Source: Plantago ovata (Eukaryota; Streptophyta; Magnoliopsida; Lamiales; Plantaginaceae). Taken from it: 64,000 nucleotides of DNA. Position numbers and translations under genes: made by a program. This document shows, piece by piece, positions 21,790 through 32,555 of the stretch. The stretch's first letter is position 1, and each line of letters begins with the position of its first letter. The stretch is taken from NCBI GenBank assembly GCA_028274465.1, contig CM051457.1:65304018-65368017 (forward strand), written 5' to 3'. The notes under the pieces are model-generated. The model was not told the origin of the DNA, ran no database searches, and saw only the letters and a program-made list of their open reading frames with translations.

Positions 21790-22575
21790 TTAGAGCCAAT
21801 CACCTTTCTGCCTGATCCCCAGATTAGCATAATGTCTTGTATGAGCCTCCACTGATAAGGCTTTGGTGAAAGGATCTGCCACGTTGTCCGTGGTAGAGAC
21901 ACGTTCTATATCTACTTCTCCTCTATCTATAATCTCACGTATCACGTGATATTTTCTAAGTACATGTTTGTTCTTATTTGTAGATCTAGGCTCCTTGGCT
22001 TGCACGACAGCGCCAGTATTGTCACAATAAATCGTTATTAGACTAGGAGTAGGAATAATCCTAAATTCCTTCAAGACCTCTGAAATCCAGACAACTTTTT
22101 TCGATGCTTCTGATGCAGCAATGTACTCGGCTTCTGTGGTAAAGTCGGCAATCGTGTATTGCTTCGAACTCTTCCAGCAGACAGCTCCTCCCTTCAGTAT
22201 AAACACATATCTGGTCTGTGACTTAAAGTCATCAGGATCTGACTCGAAGCTAGCATCGACATAACCAGTCATTCTCAACTCTGGTTTTCCACCATACACC
22301 AAGAATGCATCTTTTGTACGTATCAAGTACTTCAAGATGTTCTTTACAGCAGTCCAGTGAGGCGTTCCTAGATGTTGTTGGTGTCGACCAGTCACACTAA
22401 GCGCAAATGCCACATCTGGCCTTGTGCAATTCATTGCATACTTGATGGATCCCACCGCGGAGGCGTAGGGGATACGACTCATGGCTTTTCTCTCTTCCTC
22501 AATTTTCGGACTATCCTTAACTGTCAGCGACACACCATGTCTAGCTGGGAGAAAGCCTCTCTTAGAGTCTTCCAT
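21790..22575 (-). pseudogene. copia RT tail and RNase H, element D
   Basis: An open stretch of 261 residues. It covers the RT thumb/connector (MEDSKRGFLPARHGVSLT, then SRIPYASAVGSIKYAMNCTR) and the RNase H domain with Asp in GYVDASFES, Glu in EAEYIAAS and Asp in YCDNTG, ending ADPFTKAL and KGDWL. This part is complete and lacks internal stops, unlike the A copy. It is separated from the RT palm by a region with stops (22576-22785), so the polyprotein as a whole is dead. Confidence 0.9.
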
Positions 22576-23280
22576 GCTAAAGCGCTTAAGTACTTTGTCA
22601 ATATATGGACTGTGTCAATCCTAACATCCTTTGCGATCTATGTCTATAGATCTTAATTCAAAGGATGTAATTGGCTTCACCCAAGTTCTTCATCGAGAAG
22701 GAGCTTGATAACCAAACTTTTGTCTCTTCCAATATAGAGACATTGTTTCCCATGATTAAAATGCCATCTACATTAATCATGAAATCTACCCCAGTGTTGT
22801 TGTGCTTACTATAAACACAGGGATCTTCCGCACTCCTGATGAAGTAAACAATTTGACTGCTTCATCAAAGCGGATATTCCAGCTTCTATAGGCTTGCTTC
22901 AATCCATATATGGATCTTTGTAGCTTGCATATGGCAGATGGATTTTCCTTAGATTCAACACCTTCAGGTTGAAACATATAGACTTCTTCCTCAAGATTGC
23001 CATTGAGAAAAGAAGTCTTAACATCCATTTGCCAGAGGTCATTATCATAGAATGCAGCTATTGCAAGTAGAATTCTAATAGACTTCAGTTTCGCGACAGG
23101 CGAAAAGGTTTCATCATAATCGATACCATATCGTTGAGTATAACCTTTATCCACAAGCCTAGCTTTGTGGGTCTGTACCTTGCCTTCAGCATCTGTCTTC
23201 CTCATGAAGACCCATTTGCATCCAATGGCTTTCTTTCCAATCGGCAAATTAACCAAGTTCCAGATTTGAATTTGGTACAT
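22576..23280 (-). pseudogene. copia reverse transcriptase palm, element D (catalytic box lost)
   Basis: The RT motifs are GKKAIGCKWVF, KARLVDKGYTQRYGIDYDET, the motif-A region WQMDVKTSFLNG and SIYGLKQAYRSW. The catalytic YVDD box is replaced: the matching position near 22765-22785 reads INVDGILIMGN, so the second Asp is Gly and the Tyr is Asn. Stops and frameshifts follow this point. The enzyme would be inactive. Confidence 0.85.
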
Positions 23281-24690
23281 AGAGTCTATTTCTAATTACA
23301 TGGCTTCTTGCCACCTATCTGAATCAATATCATGTATTGATTCAGCGTAAGTCTTAGGCTATTCCCTATCCGAAAATCCTATATCAAGTTCACTGATGTC
23401 TTCCACAAGAAAGGATGTCGTTGGAGGTAATTTCAAAATCCTCCTAGACTTACGGAGCTCGACGGGTTGTTCAACAACCGGGGTGTCTGGTGCTCTTCTT
23501 TTCTGACTTCGTGTGACACGAGCCTTAACAGTGAGTTGTGTAGGAGCAGGCGTAGGTTGCTTTTCTACACGCACAGGCTGCTGTGCTTGCACATTCATTT
23601 GTGCAGTTTGATCAACAGTTCGTTCTGTTGGAGTGGCTTGAGTTTTTGTGTTGTCAACTTGAATCACAGGACTCCCACTGGCAATAACATGCCTTGCAAA
23701 TGTTATTCCATTGCCATCATTTTTATCAGCTTCAAAAGCTCCCACTGAACTTGAGTCTGCTCCAATAGTCTCATGCTCATCAGTGCTATTTTCTTGAACT
23801 TCTTCAAGATCTATCACATCTCCAAGTCTCTCTTCTCGGAGATATTCCTCTTCAAGGAATCTTACATTTCTGGAAACGATCACCATGTGATCTTCAGTGT
23901 GATAGAAATAATAACCTCTCGTCTCACGAGGGTATCCTATAAAATAGCACTTTATTGCCTTCTCATCTAATTTACCAGTGAGCATTAATTTTACATACGC
24001 AGGGCAGCCCCATACACGCATAAAATTGAAGTTAGGTTTCCTACCTTTCCATAATTCATATGGAGGTTTCTCAACTGGTTTAGATGGGACACGATTTAGA
24101 ATATATATTGAGGTTTGTAGCGCATATCCCCACAGATATTTCGGAAGAGTTGTGAATGCAATCATGGATCTTACCATGTGTAACAAGGTTCGATTTCTCC
24201 TTTCAGATACTCCATTAAATTGTGGTGTACCCGGAGGTGTTCATTCAGATTGAATGCCATTCTATTTGAAGTAATCGAGAAACTCATGACTTAAGTATTT
24301 GCCTCCTCGATCTGACCGAAGTTTGACGATGTTTAAGTTCAACTCTTTCTCGACTTCATTTCTAAACTCCTTGAACTTCTCAAATGATTCGGATTTGTAC
24401 TTCATCAAATAAATTTATCTGTATCTTGAGAAGTCGTCTATAAATGTAATGAAGTAAGAATAACCTCCACGAGCTTCGACCTTAAATGGTCCGCATACAT
24501 CACTATGTATCAGCTCCAATGGCCGCGTCGCACGTGCCCCTTTTCCTTGAAAAGGTTTGGATGTCATCTTGCCCTTTACACAAGATTCACATGTTCCATA
24601 AGACTCAAAATCGAATGGTTGTAAGTAGTCCAACATTCTTAGCCTTTGAATTCGTGTTTCATTGATATGACCAAGTCTACAATGCCATAG
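23281..24690 (-). pseudogene. copia integrase, element D (broken)
   Basis: From 24690 downward: the pre-integrase zinc region (LWHCRLGHINETRIQRLR, then CESCVKGKMTSKPF), the start of the integrase core (ELIHSDVCGPF, then YFITFIDDFSRY), a stretch with many stops (about 24190-24415), and then the C-terminal part ILNRVPSKPVEKPPYELW and KCYFIGYPRETRGYYFY, with a long Gln/Pro/Thr-rich linker to RT (23359-23800). The catalytic core is largely unreadable. Confidence 0.85.
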
Positions 24691-25841
24691 TTAAGATGGA
24701 TTATTCTTATTACTTAAACCGGTTTGTTTGTTTTCTATATGAAGTACTACATGACTACTTTGCAATAAATATAAACCATTCACAAATGGTGAATTCCCAT
24801 AAACAACATCATTAAGCGAAAAATAGCATTTATTATTAGCAAAATGAAAGGAAAAACCACAAATGTCTAACATTGGAATGAAAATTATATTTCTGACAAT
24901 AGATGGAACATAATAAACATTATTAAGTTCTAAACTTTTTCCAAAGGGTAGATCTATCTTGCATCTTCCAACATGCTTGGCAACGACCATCACTCCATTA
25001 CCTACACGTAGGTCGATCTCCCCTTGATTGACTGGCCTCGCATCAAGTAGCTCCTGTACATTATTACAAATGTGTGAGCCACAAGCCGTATCTAATATCC
25101 AACAATTGGAGTCAATAGTAGTCATGTTTATTTCAATAACAAACATACCGGAGCCAGATGCACCATGCGTCAAAGCTCCGTCTGCCGTCGCCTTTAGACA
25201 GTCTTTCTTCCAATGCCCAACATTAGTACAATAATAAAGACAAGTATCAATATGGACTTTCTTTAATTGTTTTACACCCTCACGCTGACGCTTTCGCTTC
25301 ATAGCTAATTTCGTAGGTGAGTTTCGAACAATGGGCGAAAATACTGGTGGTACATCAGGCCTTTGGATCGAATCCAGCAATTTTTCTGCGATCAAGATGA
25401 CTGAGGCTTTAGCCTCCAGTTCCAATCCATACTCATCAAGTTGATAGAGATGTCCAACAAACTCTTTAACTTGCTCGGGCAACAATTCCCTTGAACGAAT
25501 TCTTTGTATGGCCATGATCTTGATCACTTCGAACCCTTCACAAATTTTTGGACCATCCAAAAATGAAGAGAGATACTTGATTATCTCATACGGTTCCATA
25601 TGAAGACATGGTCTAACCAGGTCTTCTTCCATTGCATCCAACATTATATTCTTTGCACTATCGGCATGTTTCTCGTGACCTCATACCACATATGATATGA
25701 CGCGGGGATAGGTGTGTCCAACACATACTCAATATGTCTATGCCTCATCACCTGACGTATTGTTTGGATCCAATCCTTATAGTTTGGTCCTGTCAGTTTT
25801 GACAGCTCCAAGCTACTATCGAGCGAGGACACATTAACCAT
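24691..25841 (-). pseudogene. copia gag and protease, element D
   Basis: Gag starts at ATG 25841 (MVNVSSLDSSLELSKLTG), with the typical N-terminal block GPNYKDWIQTIRQVM. A frameshift near 25650 leads into the remainder. The zinc knuckle CLYYCTNVGHWKKDC has the YYC-X4-H-X4-C arrangement. The aspartic protease motif is WILDTACGSHIC, where plant copia elements usually show DSG or DTG in this place, so Gly to Ala may impair it. The frame closes with a TAA at its C-terminal end, just before the integrase zinc region. Confidence 0.85.
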
Positions 25842-26394
25842 TGTGTTTTCCAAGGAGAAATAATATAAACGGAAATAATAAATCAACCAATGAAATAAAA
25901 TTTCTGATCACCAATCAACTAACTAAATAATAATGACCTTTAGCTATTTAGTTCCCACTATTTTCACATATGTATTTCCCCACACATACATACGAGTAAT
26001 TGTCAAACAGTTACCCTAGTGACCAAGATCAACATCACTACTATGCTTACAAGTCTTTGTATGATCAAGTAAACATAGCATGACTGGGTAGGACCATCCA
26101 ATTGCATCATGCAACTCTTGGTTGGTTAAGTCAAACTTAACCTAATGCCCTTAAATTTTACATGTCCTGGTGTGATCGAGTAAAATATAACTAAGTCAAC
26201 ACCATAAGCAAACTCTAGACGCCCCAATGTCGAAACAGTGGTACCCACGGGGCAAACATACCCTACGTCGAAAAAATTCTTGAATAGAGTTCCCTATGGA
26301 AGGCATCATCAAGTATATATCTGTATATATATAGTTGATACTTACATTTTATGGGGTTTTAGCTATGAGGGTTATTTAATAAGCAATCTACAAC
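25842..26394 (-). other. Leader of element D, AT-rich part
   Basis: Untranslated sequence upstream of gag in element D. No coding potential is seen. It joins the GC-rich repeats at 26395-26548. Confidence 0.6.
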
Positions 26395-26548
26395 GGGCGC
26401 CGCGTACCCACATGCATGAGCGGTCTACAGATAATGGATGCCGCCTATCCATTCTAATTCTAAGACGCAGTCAAGCTCATAATAGGCGCCGCCTACCCAT
26501 ACATATAAAAATATGCGGTCCGACAAATAAGAGGGCGCCGTCTACCCT
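26395..26548 (-). repeat. Four-copy GGCGCCGCCTACCC-type repeat in the D leader
   Basis: Four related units lie at about 26395-26410, 26436-26451, 26484-26499 and 26532-26548, spaced 41-48 bp apart. Three contain GGCGCCG followed by YSTACCC, and one is changed to GATGCCGCCTATCC. The last unit supplies the ACCCT target duplication of solo LTR E3. The role is unknown, possibly RNA structure for packaging or dimerisation. Confidence 0.6.
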
Positions 26549-29280
26549 TGTAACGCCCCGTATTTTTTTATTTATTTATTTTAATTATTTAATTATCTGA
26601 ATAATTTATTTTATTTGGTAATTATTTAATTTATTTCCCGCGCATTAGAATTCGACTTTAGTGGGTTCGCGTAGAATTGTTTCGTTTGTTCCTTATTGGA
26701 CTAGCTAGCAATCTGACTCAGTTTGGGCCCAATTTTCGGTTTTCCTTCAGCTGGCCCATTTCGTTTGGCCCATTTATCCTTGGCCAAGTCTGATGGCCCA
26801 TCTGCTTAACCTAAACCCTAGCCGCTCCTTACCCTCATTCTTCATCATTCACGCCCAAACAAAAGAAAGAAAGAAAGAGAGAAAGAAAGAGAGAGAAGAG
26901 GAAGAGAGAAGGAAACCAGCTGCTGCCGTTCCGCCGTTCCACCGTTCGTCGCCGCCGTTCCGACCTGCCCGCATCGGTTCCGTTCGCGCCGTCTGCACCG
27001 AGCCGCGTCCCGTTCCGCCGCCGGTTCGTCCCGACCGAGCTCCGTGCTACGCCAAGCCGTGCTGTCCCGATCCCGCCGCCGCCGCGCCGATTTGTACCGA
27101 TCCAACCGCCAGTTCCGCTCCAGCGCCGTCCTCTGTTCCTTCCGTCGCGCTCCGATTTCCGTTCTTCTCCGATCCCGATCCGCCGTGCCGATTCGCTCGC
27201 CGCCGTTTCGCCCGTTCAAGCCGCTCGGCCATGCCGTTTCGCTCGCGCCGTCCGCTGTACCGCTCCGTTCCTGTGCCAATTCAACCGCGCCGTCCCGAGC
27301 TCTGTCCCCGTCTCATTTTTCCGGTAAGCTCTGTTCGGCTCAGTCTGGTTGCGCTGATTTGAATCTCGATTGAGATTTGAATCTCGATTGAGATTTGATT
27401 TCGTTTTTTTTGGTTTCATTTGTGTTCCATTCGTTTTAGTACCGTAATCGCTCGTCCCGCACGCGTGCTCTTGGTCCGGTTTCGATCCATTCCAGTCTGT
27501 TCTCTCCGTCCAGTTCCACCGAAGGTAGTACTCTGTTTCCTTGTTCGTTTTCTTCTTTCCCGTACTTTTCCCGTATACCCCTGCTGCCTTTGACCTCTGA
27601 TTGAACGGAGAACCGGGACCTAGGGTAGTAGTTGTTGATTGTTGTTTGACCTCGTATGTTGACCGTGCTGGATTTGTTTGGCTTCGAAAACTGAACTGGA
27701 CCTTAGTATAGTAATCTGATCTTTGAGGACTGGTTTGAGTTTGTTGTACTTTGAAAGGACCTTTTTGCAATTTCTCTTTGACCAGTGTTGACTAAGGACT
27801 AAATTGAGAGACTTTTGTGTTTGTGAGGACTATTGTGCAAGTTTAAGAAACTGATGGACTTGTCTGTACTTTCTAAAAACTAAAAGGACTTTTCTGCAAT
27901 TGTTGTGTGAGGGTAGTTTTGTAATTTCACTGTTCTGGACTAAACTGTTAAAACAAGTTTTCCCTGAGGACTATTCTGGAGTTTGTTGAAAGTGTAAAAT
28001 TGTTTTGCAATTTACCTCTGAGGGTATTTTAATAATTTCCAAAGACTGAAAACTGAAAGAGTATTTTCTGAAAACGTTTCAACTTAGTTTCTGCTTTTGT
28101 ATCTTAGTAGTGACTTGATGTGCTAGCCTAGTTGGTTAGGTTCTTGCTTGACTAACTTAGAGGTCCCGAGTTCGAACCCCTTCTTTACCGACCTTTTTTC
28201 TTTCGTTCGTTCGACTTCTAAAGTGTAATTAGTTACTTTCTCTTTAGGTTCTCCGTTGTTCGATAACCCTTAAGCTCACTGCTCGTTGGAGAAGTTTGCT
28301 TGCAAGTTGAGGTGAGTGTTCACCCCTAAACTTATCTATTTGCGAAAAAATGGAAGGCTATGTAACTATCTGTATCTATTACTATATATACTGTTTTACT
28401 TTATGCTTCCGCGTAAAAATAACTAAGTCCTAAGTATGACTATTTACTTAGCTTTGTTTGTTGCTACTCTGTTCTGGATTAACTCTTCTGCAGGAACACT
28501 TCTCGATGTTTCGAGATCCGATTGTTATTGTCGGTTTGTTCTGTATCTGTATCTGTATCTGTTCTGTCTGTTTCTGTGTGACCGGTCGATTAGGTCGTAA
28601 TTAGGTAGGCTTGGGTAGTAGAGGACTATCGGGTTTGCTTGATTATTGCCTAGTCTAATCCCTTTTAGGCGCAAGACAGAAGTCGCTGAGGCCTATTAGG
28701 GTCGTAGGTTCTGTTTCCCCAAAGTACACGGGGGTTTCTTTTCTGTCCGGAGTTGTACACCCTCTGGAGGGAGCTATAAGGGCTATTGGGAGTAGGAGCA
28801 ATAAGGCGGGCTGCACCAATGGACTTCACTTATCTGTTTCTGTCTGTCTCTCTGTTCTGTTATCTTCTTCTGTTACTGTCTTACTTGCTACAAATGTTTT
28901 TGTTTTCAAAACTATTTACTGTTATGTCTTTTTAAAATAGAACCTCACTGAGATCCTTTATCTCACACTCTCTTTGTTTTCAAAATTCCTTCCTTCTAGA
29001 TACTACTGAGGATGCATGCGAGTAGGATGCCAGCGACTGAGAGAAGGGTCTGGGGTGTCTTTGGGAATTTATTTCAAAATAAGAAGATGAAACTTTTCAC
29101 TGTCTTCTATAGTTGTTATTCATTTGATTTCTAAGTTACCGTTGGATATTTACTTGATTCTGTTAGCGCTGTGCGCGTCAAATATTATTATGGCATTTAT
29201 TACCGATCGTTGGTTTTAAAATTATTTCGGACTTTTTCTTTTCAAGAAATTATTTTGTTTTAAAAACCGATACCGTTACA
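26549..29280 (+). mobile_element. Solo LTR E3 (2732 bp) with TSD ACCCT
   Basis: The segment starts TGTAACGCCCCG and ends GATACCGTTACA. Perfect duplications accct flank it (26544-26548 and 29281-29285). It is very similar to E1 in layout and length. It sits in the 5' leader of copia D. A CT- and CG-rich leader (about 26810-27310) gives long but low-complexity open frames on both strands, which I do not regard as genes. It contains the tRNA-like segment at 28120-28190. Confidence 0.92.
28120..28190 (+). other. tRNA-like segment inside solo LTR E3
   Basis: Box A-like TAGCCTAGTTGG (28124-28135) and box B GTTCGAACCC (28170-28179) have the same 34-bp spacing as in E1. This is the best-preserved pair together with E1. 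Confidence 0.55.
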
Positions 29281-29814
29281 ACCCTCACATGCAATCCGGT
29301 CGAACATAAAGTAAAATACAACATGCGTGGTATTTAAACATGCATTGACATACAATAGCACATATGAACATATCATATTCAAACATAAGCCTATGTGGAT
29401 AACAAAAGAATTCATAATCGAATTATGAATATTATAAAACAATTTTATAATTTCTAAGCAACTTTAAAATTTCTATAATTAGATCGAAATTTTGAAAATC
29501 CTAATGACCAAGTAGCAATTTTCGAAAGCACTTAGGATCTATTTGTAACTTTCATAAACTTTAAGGGTTTAAGTTTAATTTGTAAAAGTTTAAGGACTTA
29601 TTTGCAATAAACAATAAATTGATAAATTGAAATAACCCCCTCAACTAAATACAAATTAATTCATAATCCTTAAGTTAATCCTAATTACAAATAAGTGCAA
29701 CTTGTATTCCAAATATAAAATTCAATCCATAAATTTTAAAAGTTTTGATTTTTTGGGCCAAACCGTAATTTCAGATAATATATTATTTGGGCATATTATT
29801 CGGAGGGGATGGGA
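29281..29814 (-). other. Leader of element D, AT-rich part right of E3
   Basis: Continuation of the D leader after the E3 insertion. Many short AT-rich near-repeats of a TTATAATTT type. No gene seen. Confidence 0.55.
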
Positions 29815-29990
29815 TTCAAAATCCCACCCCCGACCTGCGCTTCGAGCGCAGGTCCGTGCCTGCTCTCAGAGCGCAGGCTAGGCCAGGCTGGCTACGCTTA
29901 GCGCAGGCCGCGACGCCTACGCTCAGGCGCAGGTAACCTGCGCGTCGAACGACGCGCAGGATACCGGTGACTCCGCCACCAGTTTTCAAC
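29815..29990 (-). repeat. GCGCAGG hairpin array in the D leader
   Basis: A GC-rich island in AT-rich DNA with repeated GCGCAGG and its complement. Perfect inverted repeats are at 29832-29854 (10-bp arms GACCTGCGCT, 3-nt loop TCG) and 29937-29960 (11-bp arms CCTGCGCGTCG, 2-nt spacer AA). A third, GCCTGC/GCAGGC with an inner CTC/GAG, is at about 29858-29878. It lies about 170-340 bases downstream of the primer-binding site in element orientation, where packaging and dimerisation signals are expected. Confidence 0.7.
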
Positions 29991-30154
29991 CCATATAATA
30001 AATATATATTTATTTTGTTTTTTGTGAAAAAGAATAAATTTAAAATTTAATCAAAAACAAATTTTCTGAAATCGAATTAACATAAAATCAATTGTATCCA
30101 CATAAACTAATTAATCATATATAATATACGTATATACATAATTAAACAGCATGC
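29991..30154 (-). other. Leader of element D next to the PBS
   Basis: AT-rich untranslated leader between the primer-binding site and the hairpin array. Nothing else recognised. Confidence 0.5.
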
Positions 30155-30167
30155 GCTCTCATACCAC
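30155..30167 (-). other. Primer-binding site of element D
   Basis: The complement reads GTGGTATGAGAGC. It differs by one base from TGGTATCAGAGC, the site complementary to initiator Met tRNA used by most plant copia elements (and seen intact at 36409-36420). Confidence 0.7.
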
Positions 30168-30929
30168 TCTAAGAAAATATGGTCAGTTTAACCCCTAGGG
30201 TTGGTGCAGAGGAATTTAAACATTTCTTAACAAGCATACTGATTAATCATGCATAGAACATATATTAAACACATTAGAAAGAAGACTTACAGTAATTCAA
30301 AAGCAAGAACTACTATGGATTCAAATGCAGGATCAATGAAGCTCAATCAAGTCTTCGTAGTAATCAGCAAATTCTTCGCCTTCGGTGAAGTCGAAGATGT
30401 CTAATTCGTCTTGTTTAATTTCTGCAAAACAAATGTTAGAATCTAACTTCGTGTTTCCTCAACCTTGGTATCCACGGATGAATGAATCAGCTTATCCAGA
30501 GAATGCTAGGAGATTCTCGAGTCAAACTCAAGTTTGACTTGGTCAACGGGGGGGCGACGGCGCGCGTGGAGTATGGAGGAGGGAGGAGAGCTTTTCTTCT
30601 AGTGAGAGAGAGAGAATAGAAGAATGAGCGAATTGTATGAATTTAGCTCTCTACTATTCTTATATAGTAGTCAATAGAAGCCGATAGAAGGCTTTATTAG
30701 ATTTCTGAAAGAAATAAGAATTCTAATTCTTATTGCACAAGTCAAGCTATTACCTTTTATGTTCAAAACTCTAAATAGGTAATAATTTTAATAACTCCTA
30801 ATTAGTTCAAAACTCAATTAGGAAATCTATTTACACACATGTTTAATTGGGAGAAGGAGAAAACTCATTCTCCCTCCCAATGTCGGTCGCGCCACTTGAG
30901 GGAGGTAGGTCCCAAGTTTTGGAACCCAC
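30168..30929 (-). repeat. 5' LTR of element D, partial
   Basis: 762 bp homologous to the 3' LTR (16822-17580). The terminal TG has become TC at 30168. The LTR is interrupted at 30929/30930 by element F right after ACCCAC. Its remainder must lie beyond the right end of the window. Confidence 0.85.
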
Positions 30930-32415
30930 TGATTATAGCATAAAAACGACAATTTTAAATATAGAAAAGCGTTCTATTCATTCGATAGGAAGACTAAAAT
31001 TGTTGTTTTATAATGTTAATGTCGCGAATCTTAATTTTATAGTTGGTGTTTGTAGATGCAAAATGGAGTGAATATGCAAGGATATGGAGTGCAAAACAAA
31101 ATAATCCTTTCGGATTTTCTGCACAACGTTCGTAAAATGGGCATAATGCTCTCATAATGAATAAAAAGTTTACGAATCTGGTGTCCTCGAAAACTAGACT
31201 TCAAGCTCTCCAATGTTTTCTGAGATGTCCTAAACTCAATTCGGACCGGAAAGCTTTCCAAACTGGCCAGCCGTCAAGTCGTCGTCCAAAACGCGTTTTC
31301 TGTGGACATTTGAAGAAATTTGCAATATCTTATAAATGATTCCACATCTGCATCTGGAAATTGGTAGCCAACTAAATAAGACATTAAAAATAAAAAACTT
31401 TGAAGAAGGAAAGTCGTGATTATAAGATCATCAAGGTTGTGAAAAATGTGATTAAATCTGCATGGTGATGAACAGTGCTCAAGAATGACAGTACTGCGAG
31501 ACTTTATTGCAAAACTCATAAGTTAAGATCTACGACTCCGATTTCTCTGCCATTTCTACAGTGTGTTTTAGACATATGGGGATACATTTCAGATCATATC
31601 TTCAGATTATGGCGGCTAAGGGTAGAAAAATGGATCTCAAACTCATGCAGAAATCTGTCATCAATAGTGGACTTTACTCCTATATAAAGACTCAACTTAG
31701 TTCATTGAAACAACATCAAATCATAGCATAAGTTCAGTAGTGTACTACATTCTTCTCACATTTTCTTTTTAGAATTTGTGAGAATGAATTGTAATTTAGG
31801 TTAGGAGTTTAAGCAAGGCTGGAGAGAATCTTAGTCGTGTTGTTTTACGTTTTTCTTTCTTTGATTCTTGAAAGTGTGTTTCAAAGTTCAAGTTTGTTTT
31901 GAGTGAAGTATTTCATCCAATAATATCTTTCAAAAGTTCCATATAAATTCAGTCATGCTTTTTTTATGTGCAACGTAACTATTTTAAGAGTTGATCCCTA
32001 ACTGCAGTATCCTCGTGAAGATATATTGCCGATCTCGAAAAACTAGTAAGAATAGTTGAGATTGTTTTATTTGGAAGAGTTTTTCTTAAATCAAATTACC
32101 ATAGTTTTTATATTTGGTTTCACGTTCATATCTTCCGGTTGTATGTTTGGGAAGTGAAACATGCAATTGAGTTGTAGCCGAGAGTCAAAGTAAGTACCGT
32201 TAACACAACATGATTAGGTGAATCTCAAAGCCTTGTTATTTTCATATAATGATTTCAATTCGATTAGATAATTCCTTATTTCCACATCAAAACACAAATC
32301 ATCACTTGTTTCGTCTTACTTATATTGTTCGATTGTTACTACCTCCTTGTGGATTCGACACCTTAAGCTTTGCTACAACAACCGCTTAGCCCGAGGTGTA
32401 TTTTGTGCGTGATCA
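30930..32415 (+). repeat. 5' LTR of element F (1486 bp)
   Basis: Starts TGATTATAGC where the D LTR is interrupted and ends GCGTGATCA, five bases before the primer-binding site. It carries a TATA box at 31681-31689. It is not homologous to the K/B/J LTRs, so F is a different Athila-like family. Confidence 0.8.
31681..31689 (+). promoter_or_regulatory. TATA box of the F LTR
   Basis: tatataaag lies about 730 bp before the LTR end, in a non-repetitive part of U3. No other copy is available for comparison. Confidence 0.5.
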
Positions 32416-32420
32416 AAATT

Positions 32421-32437
32421 TGGCGCCGTTGCTGGGT
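32421..32437 (+). other. Primer-binding site of element F
   Basis: tggcgccgttgctgggt lies five bases after the LTR. It matches the TGGCGCCGTTGCCGGGG-type site known from plant Athila-group elements, assigned in the literature to Asp tRNA. Confidence 0.75.
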
Positions 32438-32555
32438 AGGTAACGTACGTCAATAGTACAGGTTTCAGATTTATTACTTTCAATTTTATTTTCTTTTCAT
32501 TAATCGTAATTTCATTTCGTCATTTAAAAAAAATTAAGGTTTCTCATTGGGTTGC

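Larger units (their letters stand above)
16822..30929 (-). mobile_element. Element D: Ty1/copia element, minus strand, with three insertions
   Basis: The left (3') LTR is 16822-18972 plus 21693-21775, followed by the PPT, RNase H, RT, integrase, protease and gag (21790-25841), a long leader (25842-26548 and 29281-30154), the PBS at 30155-30167 and a partial 5' LTR (30168-30929). Solo LTRs E2 and E3 and element F sit inside it. The rest of its 5' LTR would lie beyond the right edge of the window. All coding parts carry stops or frameshifts. The left flank ggtgg (16817-16821) is a possible target duplication whose partner is not visible. The PBS, PR motif and gag start (KLTGPNYKDW) fit a plant copia lineage, not assigned further. 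Confidence 0.88.

Noticed and set aside
26793..27770. Long overlapping ORFs on both strands in solo LTR E3
   Set aside because: CG-rich, stop-poor low-complexity DNA inside an LTR; open on both strands at once and not shared with E1 or E2.
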